A stretch of 64,000 nucleotides of DNA from Curtobacterium sp. MCBA15_001 (GTDB lineage: Bacteria; Actinomycetota; Actinomycetes; Actinomycetales; Microbacteriaceae): the NCBI RefSeq assembly GCF_001864835.1, contig NZ_MJGI01000012.1:28365-92364 (forward strand), read 5' to 3'. A program made the position numbers and the translations under genes. The notes beneath the pieces are model-generated. The model saw only the letters and a program-made list of their open reading frames with translations. It made no database searches and was not told where the DNA came from. Below, in pieces: positions 16,881 to 23,764 of this stretch (positions are counted from its first letter, which is position 1; each line of letters begins with the position of its first letter).

Positions 16881-18137
16881 ATGACGACTGCACGCTCTCG
16901 GCTCCGTTCGACGCTCGACTCGGTTCGATCACCTGCCCGGCGCTACCGCGACGTCATCCGCCGCCCCGGCGCGATCGCGTTCTGCACGACGGCCGCTGTC
17001 GCGCGCCTCGGTGTCGCGATGACCGGACTCGGACTGCTCTTCTCCGTGCGACAGGCAACCGGATCGTTCGTCGCGGCAGGTGCGGCCACCGGGGCGTTCG
17101 CCGTCGCGGAGGCCGTGGCTGGGCCGCAAGCAGCCCGCCTCGCGGACCGATGGGGGCAGACACGCGTCCTCCCGGTCGTCGTGGCAGTGCACGTGCTCGC
17201 GTTGGCGATCGCGCTCGTGACCGTCGGCCGTGCGCCCCTCCCACTCACGCTCGCAGTGGTCATGGTCGCCGGCGCTGCGGTGCCGCAGCCCGGCGCGCTT
17301 TCGGCAGCGCGGTGGTCGGCGCTGGTCCCGGAGCCAGCAGCCCTGCGGATCGCGTTCTCCCTGGAGGCGACGATCAACGACGTCGTGTTCCTCACCGGGC
17401 CGGTCCTCGTCACCCTCGTCAGCACACGCATCGCTCCCGGGGCGGGCTCGGCTGCCGCCGCGATGCTCATCGCGACCGGCTGCGGGATGCTCGCCCTCCA
17501 ACGGCGGACCGCGCCGCCCCCGGTAGGGTCGGACACGACAACGGTGCGCAGCGGTCAGGGATCGCTGCGCAGCCCAGCCTTCTTCGCGGTACTCGGAGTC
17601 AACCTCGGACTGGGATGCGTCTTCGGCTCCGTGGGACTCCTGGTGACGGCCGCGACGACTGCGGAGGGACTGCAACCCTTCACCGGTCTGGTCCTGTCCG
17701 TGTCGAGCGCCGCCAGCATCGTCGCCGGCCTCGTGTACGGGTCACTGCGGTCCGCCCCGCGGCCGCAGCTCGTGCAACTCCTGGCGACGGCGACGGTCAC
17801 AGCAGGAGTCCTGATCGCGGTGTGGTCGCCGACGGTGCTCGGGATGACGATCATGCAGTTCGTCGGCGGCTGCGCGATCGCTCCCCTGCTCGCCTCGTCC
17901 TCCCAGATCACCCAGGCCATCGTCGACGCCTCGGCCCGGACCCAGGGGTTCACCTGGATCAACTCGGCCTCCGCCGCTGGCATCGCCGTGGGTGCCGGAC
18001 TCATCGGTGGAGCGATCGAACTCCATGGGGTCCGCTCAGCCGCAGTGCTCCTCACGATCCTCACGCTCGTGGCACTCGCCTCCGCCGCGCATGCGGCACG
18101 TGCGAGCCGCACCCACGCACCGACCCCGTCCCGGTAG
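16881..18137 (+). CDS. MFS transporter
   Basis: 418 residues with about 12 hydrophobic helices. A motif A-like loop RLADRWGQTRVLP after helix 2 marks the major facilitator fold; the second half begins near SLRSPAFFAVLGVNLGLG. It has no obvious substrate motif; the layout resembles actinobacterial drug or siderophore exporters of the DHA1-like type. The ATG at 16881 is chosen because the codons before it encode a Cys/Pro-rich stretch unlike an MFS N-terminus. Stands alone. Confidence 0.8.
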   Translation: MTTARSRLRSTLDSVRSPARRYRDVIRRPGAIAFCTTAAVARLGVAMTGLGLLFSVRQATGSFVAAGAATGAFAVAEAVAGPQAARLADRWGQTRVLPVVVAVHVLALAIALVTVGRAPLPLTLAVVMVAGAAVPQPGALSAARWSALVPEPAALRIAFSLEATINDVVFLTGPVLVTLVSTRIAPGAGSAAAAMLIATGCGMLALQRRTAPPPVGSDTTTVRSGQGSLRSPAFFAVLGVNLGLGCVFGSVGLLVTAATTAEGLQPFTGLVLSVSSAASIVAGLVYGSLRSAPRPQLVQLLATATVTAGVLIAVWSPTVLGMTIMQFVGGCAIAPLLASSSQITQAIVDASARTQGFTWINSASAAGIAVGAGLIGGAIELHGVRSAAVLLTILTLVALASAAHAARASRTHAPTPSR

Positions 18138-18167
18138 CCGATCGTTCAGACGGCCCTCGTCGTGCTG

Positions 18168-18344
18168 TCAGCCGCCGTGCCCGCCGGCATCGGGAGGAGA
18201 GACCTGGCTGCCCTGGATCGTCGGTGCCGCCCCGTCCGGGAGCCCTCGGCCGTGCTTGCTCGTGAACCAGCCGAAGTACTGTCCGACCCAGAAGACGACG
18301 AGCACGACGACGCTGATGATGACGACCCAGAGCTCGGAAGACAT
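18168..18344 (-). CDS. 58-residue single-pass membrane protein
   Basis: MSSELWVVIISVVVLVVFWV forms one N-terminal helix, followed by GQYFGWFTSKHGRG and a Gly/Pro-rich tail of about 25 residues. The ORF fits exactly between ATG (complement of 18342-18344) and TGA (complement of 18168-18170). It is supported by TAGCCT six bases upstream (leaderless). The arrangement of a short helix and a flexible tail is common in small actinobacterial membrane proteins; function unknown. Confidence 0.62.
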   Translation of the reverse strand: MSSELWVVIISVVVLVVFWVGQYFGWFTSKHGRGLPDGAAPTIQGSQVSPPDAGGHGG

Positions 18345-18350
18345 GTCCGC

Positions 18351-18356
18351 AGGCTA
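18351..18356 (-). promoter_or_regulatory. Leaderless -10 box TAGCCT
   Basis: On the minus strand, six bases before the ATG at 18344. No Shine-Dalgarno is present. Confidence 0.55.
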
Positions 18357-18420
18357 ACTGACGGTTGCTCGCATCGCAGCGGGCAAGGCGCTGACGCGCC
18401 TGACGGCCCGGCCGTGCCCC

Positions 18421-18462
18421 GGACTGGAGGCGCGGCACCCGCCCGCCACGCGCCTCCAGTCC
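18421..18462. repeat. GGACTGGAGGC palindrome (14-bp perfect arms)
   Basis: Arms 18421-18434 (GGACTGGAGGCGCG) and 18449-18462 are perfect inverted copies. It lies between divergent genes, 14 bases before the ATG at 18477, so it cannot be a simple terminator of either. Related to the palindromes at 6597 and 61797. Confidence 0.7.
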
Positions 18463-18476
18463 GTCATGCTGTCCGG

Positions 18477-19184
18477 ATGGAGGACGAGACGCAGGTCGCG
18501 AAGGCGGACGCACTGTGGTTCCGGGGCGACCGCGCCGCTGCGCTGGCTCTCCTCCGCGCCCGCGCACGGTCGCGACCGGATGATCACCGCGTCCGCCTCG
18601 CCCTCGCCGAGCGGTACCGCTCCATCGATGCGCCAGACCAGGCGGGGCGCTGGGGCATCACGGTCGAGGGATGGACAACCGAGAGGGAACGGGACCGCGC
18701 GGCGCGACTCATCGCCGCTTCTGGCGCGCAGGGATCCGATCTCGCGTCGTTCCTCGCGTTGCCTTCAGGGCCTCTCCCCCGCGCCGTGGAGGAACTCCTG
18801 CCCGCGGTCGACGAGTACCGCGAGCGGTTCCGGCAGACCGCGCGTGATCGCTCCACGGCGCCCGAGCCCTCTCCGCTCGAGGACGCCTCGGACGCCGCCC
18901 TGGCCATCGGGGCGCTCGTCTTCATCCTCACGGTGCTCGCCACGTGGGCGGCCTCGGCCCTCGCCGGCGATGCCACCGTCTTCGCCCGGTGGGGCTCCGT
19001 CACCGCGGTCTGCGTGATGACGCTGTCACCCGCGTTCCGCTGCGTCCGATGGGTCCGTGCCCGCCGGTGGGGCCGAGCGGTCGGGTACGCGGCCGTCACC
19101 GTGGTGCTCGCCACAGTGATCGTCGGGCTGATCGCGAACGGCGTCGCCCACGACGGTGCGATCGTGTTCCGCTGGGAGCGCTGA
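18477..19184 (+). CDS. Hypothetical membrane protein, DUF6584-like N-terminus
   Basis: 235 residues. The N-terminal half (1-110) is helical and TPR-like: LRARARSRPDDHRVRLALAERY followed by a segment ending DQAGRWGI resembles the DUF6584 family, in which a short repeat is followed by an AGRW motif. The C-terminal half has about three membrane helices (ALAIGALVFILTVLATWAASAL and two more). A 14-bp palindrome lies 14 bases before the ATG, and CATGCT six bases before it is a possible leaderless -10. Function unknown. Confidence 0.6.
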   Translation: MEDETQVAKADALWFRGDRAAALALLRARARSRPDDHRVRLALAERYRSIDAPDQAGRWGITVEGWTTERERDRAARLIAASGAQGSDLASFLALPSGPLPRAVEELLPAVDEYRERFRQTARDRSTAPEPSPLEDASDAALAIGALVFILTVLATWAASALAGDATVFARWGSVTAVCVMTLSPAFRCVRWVRARRWGRAVGYAAVTVVLATVIVGLIANGVAHDGAIVFRWER

Positions 19185-19537
19185 ACGCCCGATGCGCCGA
19201 GCGTCAGTCGGGCACGGGTGCGCTGTGCTCGGCCTGCATCGTCGCCTGGTGACGGCGCTCAGATCCCGTCGACGATCGCCGCCAGGAGGCGGCTCGGCGG
19301 GCGCGCAATCCATCGCCAGCTCCAGAGCATCCTTCGCGGCCACCATCCTGGGGCTTCGCGATCGGCTCGGCGCCGCATGACGCTCGAGCGTTCCGAGCGC
19401 GACCACGGCTTGCCGACGTGTCTTGGAGCACGCTTCCTTCGCGGTGCGGCGCGGGAACTCACGATCCGATGCTAGAGGGCAGCTCCGCCAGGGCGGTCCC
19501 TCCACAGCCCGACACCGCACCGGCATCACGCGCCAGG
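19185..19537. other. 353-base stretch without a confident gene
   Basis: Between the membrane protein and tRNA-Val. Several overlapping Arg/Pro-rich frames are open, including a 67-codon minus-strand one at 19259-19462, but none has a good start context, domain or convincing composition. It may be a decayed gene downstream of the tRNA. Nothing else is recognised. Confidence 0.4.
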
Positions 19538-19610
19538 TGGGCCCTGCCGGGATCGAACCGACGACATCCACGGTGTAAACGTGGCGCTCTACCAGCTGAG
19601 CTAAAGGCCC
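19538..19610 (-). tRNA. tRNA-Val (anticodon TAC)
   Basis: 73 bases that fold into a standard cloverleaf on the minus strand: acceptor GGGCCTT/AGGGCCC, D arm GCTC...GAGC, anticodon stem CCACG/CGTGG with loop TTTACAC, and T arm GTCGG-TTCGATC-CCGGC. The discriminator is A. CCA is not encoded (next bases CCT). Confidence 0.95.
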
Positions 19611-19641
19611 TTCGGGGCAATGCTACTGCGCGGCGACGTCG

Positions 19642-20226
19642 TCACGGGTGGTACGCCACCCAGCACCACCGGCCACCGAAGTCGGTGCGCAGCGCGCCGA
19701 GGAGTTCGGGGATCAGGTCCCTGCAGCCGCCTGATGTGACGATGCCGACCGAGCTGACGACGATGCTGCCGGAGGTGTCCTGGTCGCCCGTCAGCGCGGT
19801 GCCCGCGCAGTTCCCGCACGTCAGGGTCGGCTCGGGCCCCTCCAGCCAGTCGTTGAACGCCGCCCAGAACGGTTCGTCCTCGAAGGGCGTTCCGCAGGAC
19901 CGACAGTCGGACGGCCCGGTGGTGTCCCCGAGGAACCAGATGCGGTGGTCCTCGTCGTGTGGGACGTGGACGGAGATGAAGTCCCACAGCGGGTCGTGGC
20001 CAGGGCGACCCGAGTCGTGCGGCTTCGCGGTGAAGCCGGGTCCGATGAGGTCGGCCGGCAACGGGGAGCGCGGCGTGCTGGTGTTGTGCGGAGTGGGGTC
20101 GACCGCGTCGGGGTGCGGGACAGCGAGACGTCGTCGTCGGAGGAACGACCGCACCTGCGCGGCGACCGCGTTCGCGTCGTCAGGGGCGACGTCGAGCGCG
20201 AGCACCTGGTGCCGGTCGTCGCTCAC
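19642..20226 (-). CDS. Hypothetical protein with two CxxC zinc-ribbon motifs
   Basis: 194 residues. The knuckles CRSCGTPF (about residue 110) and CGNCAGT (about 137) are spaced like a treble-clef zinc ribbon, embedded in a soluble domain rich in Trp and acidic residues (FWAAFNDWLEGPEP). GTG 20226 is taken as start because the frame upstream overlaps the HD gene on the other strand. No family recognised. Divergent from the carrier-protein locus, 85 bases away. Confidence 0.58.
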   Translation of the reverse strand: MSDDRHQVLALDVAPDDANAVAAQVRSFLRRRRLAVPHPDAVDPTPHNTSTPRSPLPADLIGPGFTAKPHDSGRPGHDPLWDFISVHVPHDEDHRIWFLGDTTGPSDCRSCGTPFEDEPFWAAFNDWLEGPEPTLTCGNCAGTALTGDQDTSGSIVVSSVGIVTSGGCRDLIPELLGALRTDFGGRWCWVAYHP

Positions 20227-20311
20227 GGATCGCTCGTCCGGTCCACGCGTCCACCGTGGTGCCGGACCCCCTGCCCGACGTGACGAAGCCGACCCGTGCC
20301 ACGCTGGGGCC

Positions 20312-20779
20312 ATGACGGACATGGTGACGACGGCGCGCGGGGTCGCGACCGAGGCGCACGCGGGACAGGTGGACAAGGTCGGCCGGCCGTACATCGAGCA
20401 CCCGGCGGCGGTCGCGGCGCGGCTGACCACCGTGGACGAGCAGGTCGTCGGCTGGCTGCACGACGTCGTCGAGGACACGGACACCACCCTCGCGGCACTC
20501 CGGGCGACGGGCTTCACCGTCGAGCAGGTGATGGCGGTCGACGCGATGACGAAGCGCCCCGGTGAGCCCCTCGCCGACTCGATCGCACGGGTGATGGCCG
20601 ACCCGATCGCGCCGCGGGTGAAGCGCGCCGACGTCAGCCACAACGCCGACCCGGCGCGGCTCGCACTGGTGCAGGACACGGCGACACTGGCCCGTCTGCA
20701 GGCGAAGTACGAGCGGACGGCGGCGCTGCTCGGCACGACGCTCGACGCCGTCCTCGCCGAGTTCGGCGTCCGCCCGTGA
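20312..20779 (+). CDS. HD-domain phosphohydrolase (RelA/SpoT hydrolase-like)
   Basis: 155 residues, a single HD domain. Metal ligands are visible in order: His in YIEHPAAVA, the HD pair in WLHDVVEDTD, and Asp in KRADVSHN. This layout resembles the (p)ppGpp hydrolase domain of SpoT and its small stand-alone relatives, which cleave pyrophosphate from nucleotides. CACGCT lies six bases before the ATG (possible leaderless start). The stop overlaps the GTG of the phosphopantetheinyl transferase gene, so it is the first gene of the carrier-protein locus; its role there is unclear. Confidence 0.75.
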   Translation: MTDMVTTARGVATEAHAGQVDKVGRPYIEHPAAVAARLTTVDEQVVGWLHDVVEDTDTTLAALRATGFTVEQVMAVDAMTKRPGEPLADSIARVMADPIAPRVKRADVSHNADPARLALVQDTATLARLQAKYERTAALLGTTLDAVLAEFGVRP

Positions 20780-21153
20780 CCCAGATCCGCACCGGCTGCG
20801 ACCTGGCCTCGGCCGACGACGTGCGTGCCGGCATCAGCGCCCACGGCGAGCGCTACCTGTCCCGGCTCTTCACCCCGCGTGAGCGTGCCGACACCGGCGA
20901 CGACCCGGAGCGCCTGGCCGCCCGCTTCGCCGGGAAGGAGGCGGTGGTCAAGCTCCTGCGTCCCTCCCGGTCCGACCCGGTGCCGCTCCACGACGTCGCC
21001 ATCGTCCTCGACGAGCACGGTGCGCCCGTCGTCGAACTCACGGGCACGGCGGCCGAGCTCGCCGCCGCCGCGGGGATCGAGGACATCGCGGTGTCGCTGT
21101 CCCACGAACGGGGGCTGGCGCTGGCGAGTGCCGTTGCGCTTTCCCAACACTGA
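20776..21153 (+). CDS. AcpS-like 4'-phosphopantetheinyl transferase
   Basis: 125 residues. By family it transfers 4'-phosphopantetheine from CoA to a carrier-protein Ser. Motifs: the Mg-binding Asp in TGCDLAS, FTPRERADTG and the ARFAGKEAVVKLL block whose Glu and Lys are catalytic in AcpS. The N-terminus differs from housekeeping AcpS (usually GIGVDLV), so this may be a dedicated paralogue. It starts at GTG overlapping the HD gene stop; 114 bases separate it from the carrier protein it probably activates. Confidence 0.8.
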   Translation: MTQIRTGCDLASADDVRAGISAHGERYLSRLFTPRERADTGDDPERLAARFAGKEAVVKLLRPSRSDPVPLHDVAIVLDEHGAPVVELTGTAAELAAAAGIEDIAVSLSHERGLALASAVALSQH

Positions 21154-21254
21154 GCGCGGGCATCACCGGCGAGCCTGTCACCCTGCTCAGGGACGTACCC
21201 CGACGGTGCGGGTTCCCGCACCCGGGTGGCGGTTTCCCGGGGCGACTCCGTTCG

Positions 21255-21260
21255 TATCGT
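21255..21260 (+). promoter_or_regulatory. Leaderless -10 box TATCGT
   Basis: Seven bases before the ATG of the carrier protein gene at 21268. It suggests that the carrier protein and downstream genes have their own promoter, separate from the HD/AcpS pair. Confidence 0.5.
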
Positions 21261-21267
21261 TGCTCGC

Positions 21268-21558
21268 ATGCAACAGGACCAGAACCCCGGATCGACCTTG
21301 ACCGTGCTCGCTGACCCGACCGCAGAACCGGCGGTCCGACAGGCGCTGGCGGACCACGGCCGCCTGAGTGTCGACGCCTGGGAGGTCGCTGCGGACGCCG
21401 ACCTCTACGCGCTGGGACTCTCCTCTCACGCGACGGTCAACGTGATGCTCGCGGTCGAGAACGAGCTGGACACCGAGTTCCCGGACGCCGTCCTGAACCG
21501 GGCGACCTTCGGCTCGGTGTCCTCGATCGTGGCCGCGGCCACCCTGGCGACGTCGTGA
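21268..21558 (+). CDS. Stand-alone carrier protein (aminoacyl-carrier type)
   Basis: 96 residues. The phosphopantetheine site is the Ser in LYALGLSSHATVNVMLAVEN (Ser53 by alignment to the GLTS motif seen in carrier proteins of amino acid:[carrier protein] ligases). It continues ELDTEFPD, again typical of that subgroup and different from fatty acid AcpP (DSI/DSL). The start at 21268 fits the -10 box. Its stop overlaps the next gene (GTGA). It is the covalent scaffold on which the neighbouring ligase should place an amino acid. A separate AcpP for fatty acids is at 34249. Confidence 0.83.
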   Translation: MQQDQNPGSTLTVLADPTAEPAVRQALADHGRLSVDAWEVAADADLYALGLSSHATVNVMLAVENELDTEFPDAVLNRATFGSVSSIVAAATLATS

Positions 21559-22820
21559 CCCTGACGCAGCCGGACGCCGCGGCACACGAGCACCGGCCCG
21601 ACGCAGACACGAACGACCGCGTCGAACGGACCGTCGACCGGTTCGCGGAGCGCACCGCAGCGGTCGCCGCCGTCGCCGCGCAGCACGCGGAGGAGGTCGA
21701 CCGCGACGCCCGTCCCCCGCGCGAGGCGATCGCCGCGATGCGCGAGTACGGCCTGCTCGCAGCAGCCGTCCCGACCGAGCTCGGCGGCGAGGGTGCCTCC
21801 GTGTCCGAGCTGTCGACGATCGCGACCGAGCTCGGGCGCGCCTGCGCCGCCACGGGCATGGTGTTCGCGATGCACCAGGGTCAGGTCATGGCCCTCTGGC
21901 GACACGGTGGTGACGGCGCCGGTGTGCTCGCCGTGGTCAGCGCGGTCCGCGACGGGGCCCTCGTGGCGTCGTCGACGACCGAGAAGGGCGTCGGTGGCGA
22001 TGCCCGCCGCTCGACCTGCGCGATCGAGACGGTCGAACCGGGCGACGCACGGCTGACCGGGACGCACCGCGACGACCTGACGACGCGGATCCGCCTGCGC
22101 AAGGACGCGCCGGTGATCTCCTACGCGACCGAGGCCGACGTGCTGTTCGTCACCGCTCGCCGCGACCCCGAGGCCGCGGCGTCCGACCAGCGCCTGGTGG
22201 CCAGCTGGACGAAGGACACCGTGCTGACGCAGACGTCCACGTGGGACACGATGGGCCTCCGTGGCACGTGCAGCAACGGGTGGGTCCTGGACACCGAGAC
22301 CACCTCGGACGCCGTCTTCCGCGACGACTACGCGAAGATCTCCGCGCAGACCGTCCTGCCCGTCTCGCACGTCCTCTGGGCGTCGGTCTGGCTCGGCATC
22401 GCGGCGTCCGCGGCCGAGCGTGCCCGGGCAGCGGTGCGCAAGCAGGCGCGGGCGAACGTCGGCACCACCCCGCCCGGGGCACTCCGGCTCGCCGAGCTCC
22501 TCGTGGACCTGCAGGCCCTGGCGGACACCGTCCGCCACGCGGCCGAGCGGTTCGACCGCATCGCGGACGACCCGGAGGCCCTGGAGTCCAGTGCCTACGC
22601 GCTCTCCGCCAACGCCCTGAAGATCGGCGCCTCCGAGCGGGTCACCGACCTCGTCACGAAGGCCCTGCGCATCGTCGGCATCGCGGGGTACGCCGCGTCC
22701 GGGCCGATGAGCATCTCCCGACACCTGCGCGACGCCCACGGTGCGGCCGTCATGGTGAGCAACGACCGCCTCCTGCAGAACGACGCGGGGCTGTCCCTGA
22801 TGACCGGAGCGATCCTGTGA
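21555..22820 (+). CDS. Acyl-CoA dehydrogenase-like flavoprotein
   Basis: 421 residues with the acyl-CoA dehydrogenase fold: N-terminal helical domain (AAMREYGLLAAAVPTELGGEGA), middle beta domain (TWDTMGLRGTCSNGWVLD) and C-terminal helical domain ending RHLRDAHGAAVMVSNDRLLQ. The YEG-type catalytic Glu after RDA in classical enzymes is not seen. The substrate may therefore be an aminoacyl thioester on the carrier protein rather than an acyl-CoA, as for prolyl-carrier-protein dehydrogenases. FAD-dependent by family. Coupled to both neighbours by GTGA overlaps. Confidence 0.82.
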   Translation: MTLTQPDAAAHEHRPDADTNDRVERTVDRFAERTAAVAAVAAQHAEEVDRDARPPREAIAAMREYGLLAAAVPTELGGEGASVSELSTIATELGRACAATGMVFAMHQGQVMALWRHGGDGAGVLAVVSAVRDGALVASSTTEKGVGGDARRSTCAIETVEPGDARLTGTHRDDLTTRIRLRKDAPVISYATEADVLFVTARRDPEAAASDQRLVASWTKDTVLTQTSTWDTMGLRGTCSNGWVLDTETTSDAVFRDDYAKISAQTVLPVSHVLWASVWLGIAASAAERARAAVRKQARANVGTTPPGALRLAELLVDLQALADTVRHAAERFDRIADDPEALESSAYALSANALKIGASERVTDLVTKALRIVGIAGYAASGPMSISRHLRDAHGAAVMVSNDRLLQNDAGLSLMTGAIL

Positions 22821-23764
22821 CCCTCACCGACACCACCACCGCCACGACGAGTCCGCTGGACGCCGCGCGTGCCGCACTCCGTGCCCGCCTGCTGACGGAC
22901 GGCGTGCTCATCGACCTCGGCTCCCCCGGCCTCTACGGCCGCACCGGCGTCTTCGAGCGCGTGTACGCCGCCGTCGACGCCGCCGGCGTCCGGTCGATGG
23001 CGGACCTCGACACCGAGGTCGTCCGGTTCCCCCCGGTGGAGCCACTCGCCGCGTTCGAGCGCACCGACTACATCGCGTCGTTCCCGGACCTGGCGGCGTC
23101 GATCTCCGGCTTCGTCGGCGACGACCGCAAGCACCGTGAGCTGCTGGCGGCCCGCGAGCGCGGCGAGCGCTGGGAGGGCTTCCTCGACCCGGCCGACCTG
23201 ATGCTGACGCCGGCTGTCTGCCATCCGCTGTACGGCCTCCTGACCGGCACCCTGCCGGACGGAGGGCGCATGTTCGACATCCTCGGCGACTCGTTCCGCC
23301 GCGAACCCTCGCTCGACCCGATGCGACTGCAGGCCTTCCACATGCACGAGTTCGTGCACGTCGGGACCGCGGCGTCGGCGCAAGCGCACCGCGACGGACG
23401 CATCTCCGTGATGCGCGAGCTCCTGACCTCGTTCGGACTCGAGATCGACGTGGTGCCGGCAAACGACCCGTTCTTCGGTCGCGTGGGCAAGATCCTCGCC
23501 CGGAACCAGGTCGAGCAGTCGCTCAAGTTCGAGTTCGTCACGCCGGTCTACGGCGACGCCGGCGACCCGACCGCCATCGGTTCGGCGAACCTGCACGAGG
23601 ACCACTTCGGCGCCTCGTTCGCCATCCGCTCCGCCGACGGCGAGGTCGCCCACAGCGCCTGTGTCGCCTACGGGTTGGAACGCGTCACGATCGCCCTGTT
23701 CGCCGCGCACGGCACCGAACCGGCCTCGTGGCCGGCCGAGGTCCGTCGCGCGCTGGCACTGTGA
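22817..23764 (+). CDS. Amino acid:[carrier protein] ligase (SerRS-like)
   Basis: 315 residues, lacking any tRNA-binding arm, as in the truncated class II synthetase homologues that load Gly, Ala or similar amino acids on carrier proteins with ATP. The three zinc ligands of atypical SerRS are all present with the right spacing: Cys135 (TPAVCHPLY), Glu178 (HMHEFVHVG) and Cys282 (HSACVAYGLERV). Other family blocks: ANDPFFGRVGKILARNQ and SANLHEDHFG. It starts at GTG overlapping the dehydrogenase stop. It activates an amino acid and passes it to the carrier protein at 21268. Confidence 0.88.
   Translation: MTLTDTTTATTSPLDAARAALRARLLTDGVLIDLGSPGLYGRTGVFERVYAAVDAAGVRSMADLDTEVVRFPPVEPLAAFERTDYIASFPDLAASISGFVGDDRKHRELLAARERGERWEGFLDPADLMLTPAVCHPLYGLLTGTLPDGGRMFDILGDSFRREPSLDPMRLQAFHMHEFVHVGTAASAQAHRDGRISVMRELLTSFGLEIDVVPANDPFFGRVGKILARNQVEQSLKFEFVTPVYGDAGDPTAIGSANLHEDHFGASFAIRSADGEVAHSACVAYGLERVTIALFAAHGTEPASWPAEVRRALAL

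Noticed and set aside
19259..19462. Arg-rich 67-codon minus-strand ORF downstream of tRNA-Val
   Set aside because: No family, odd composition and several competing frames in the same stretch. A decayed gene is possible, but coding cannot be supported.
19538..19642. tRNA-Val as an integration (att) site
   Set aside because: No integrase gene and no repeat of the tRNA 3' end were found nearby.
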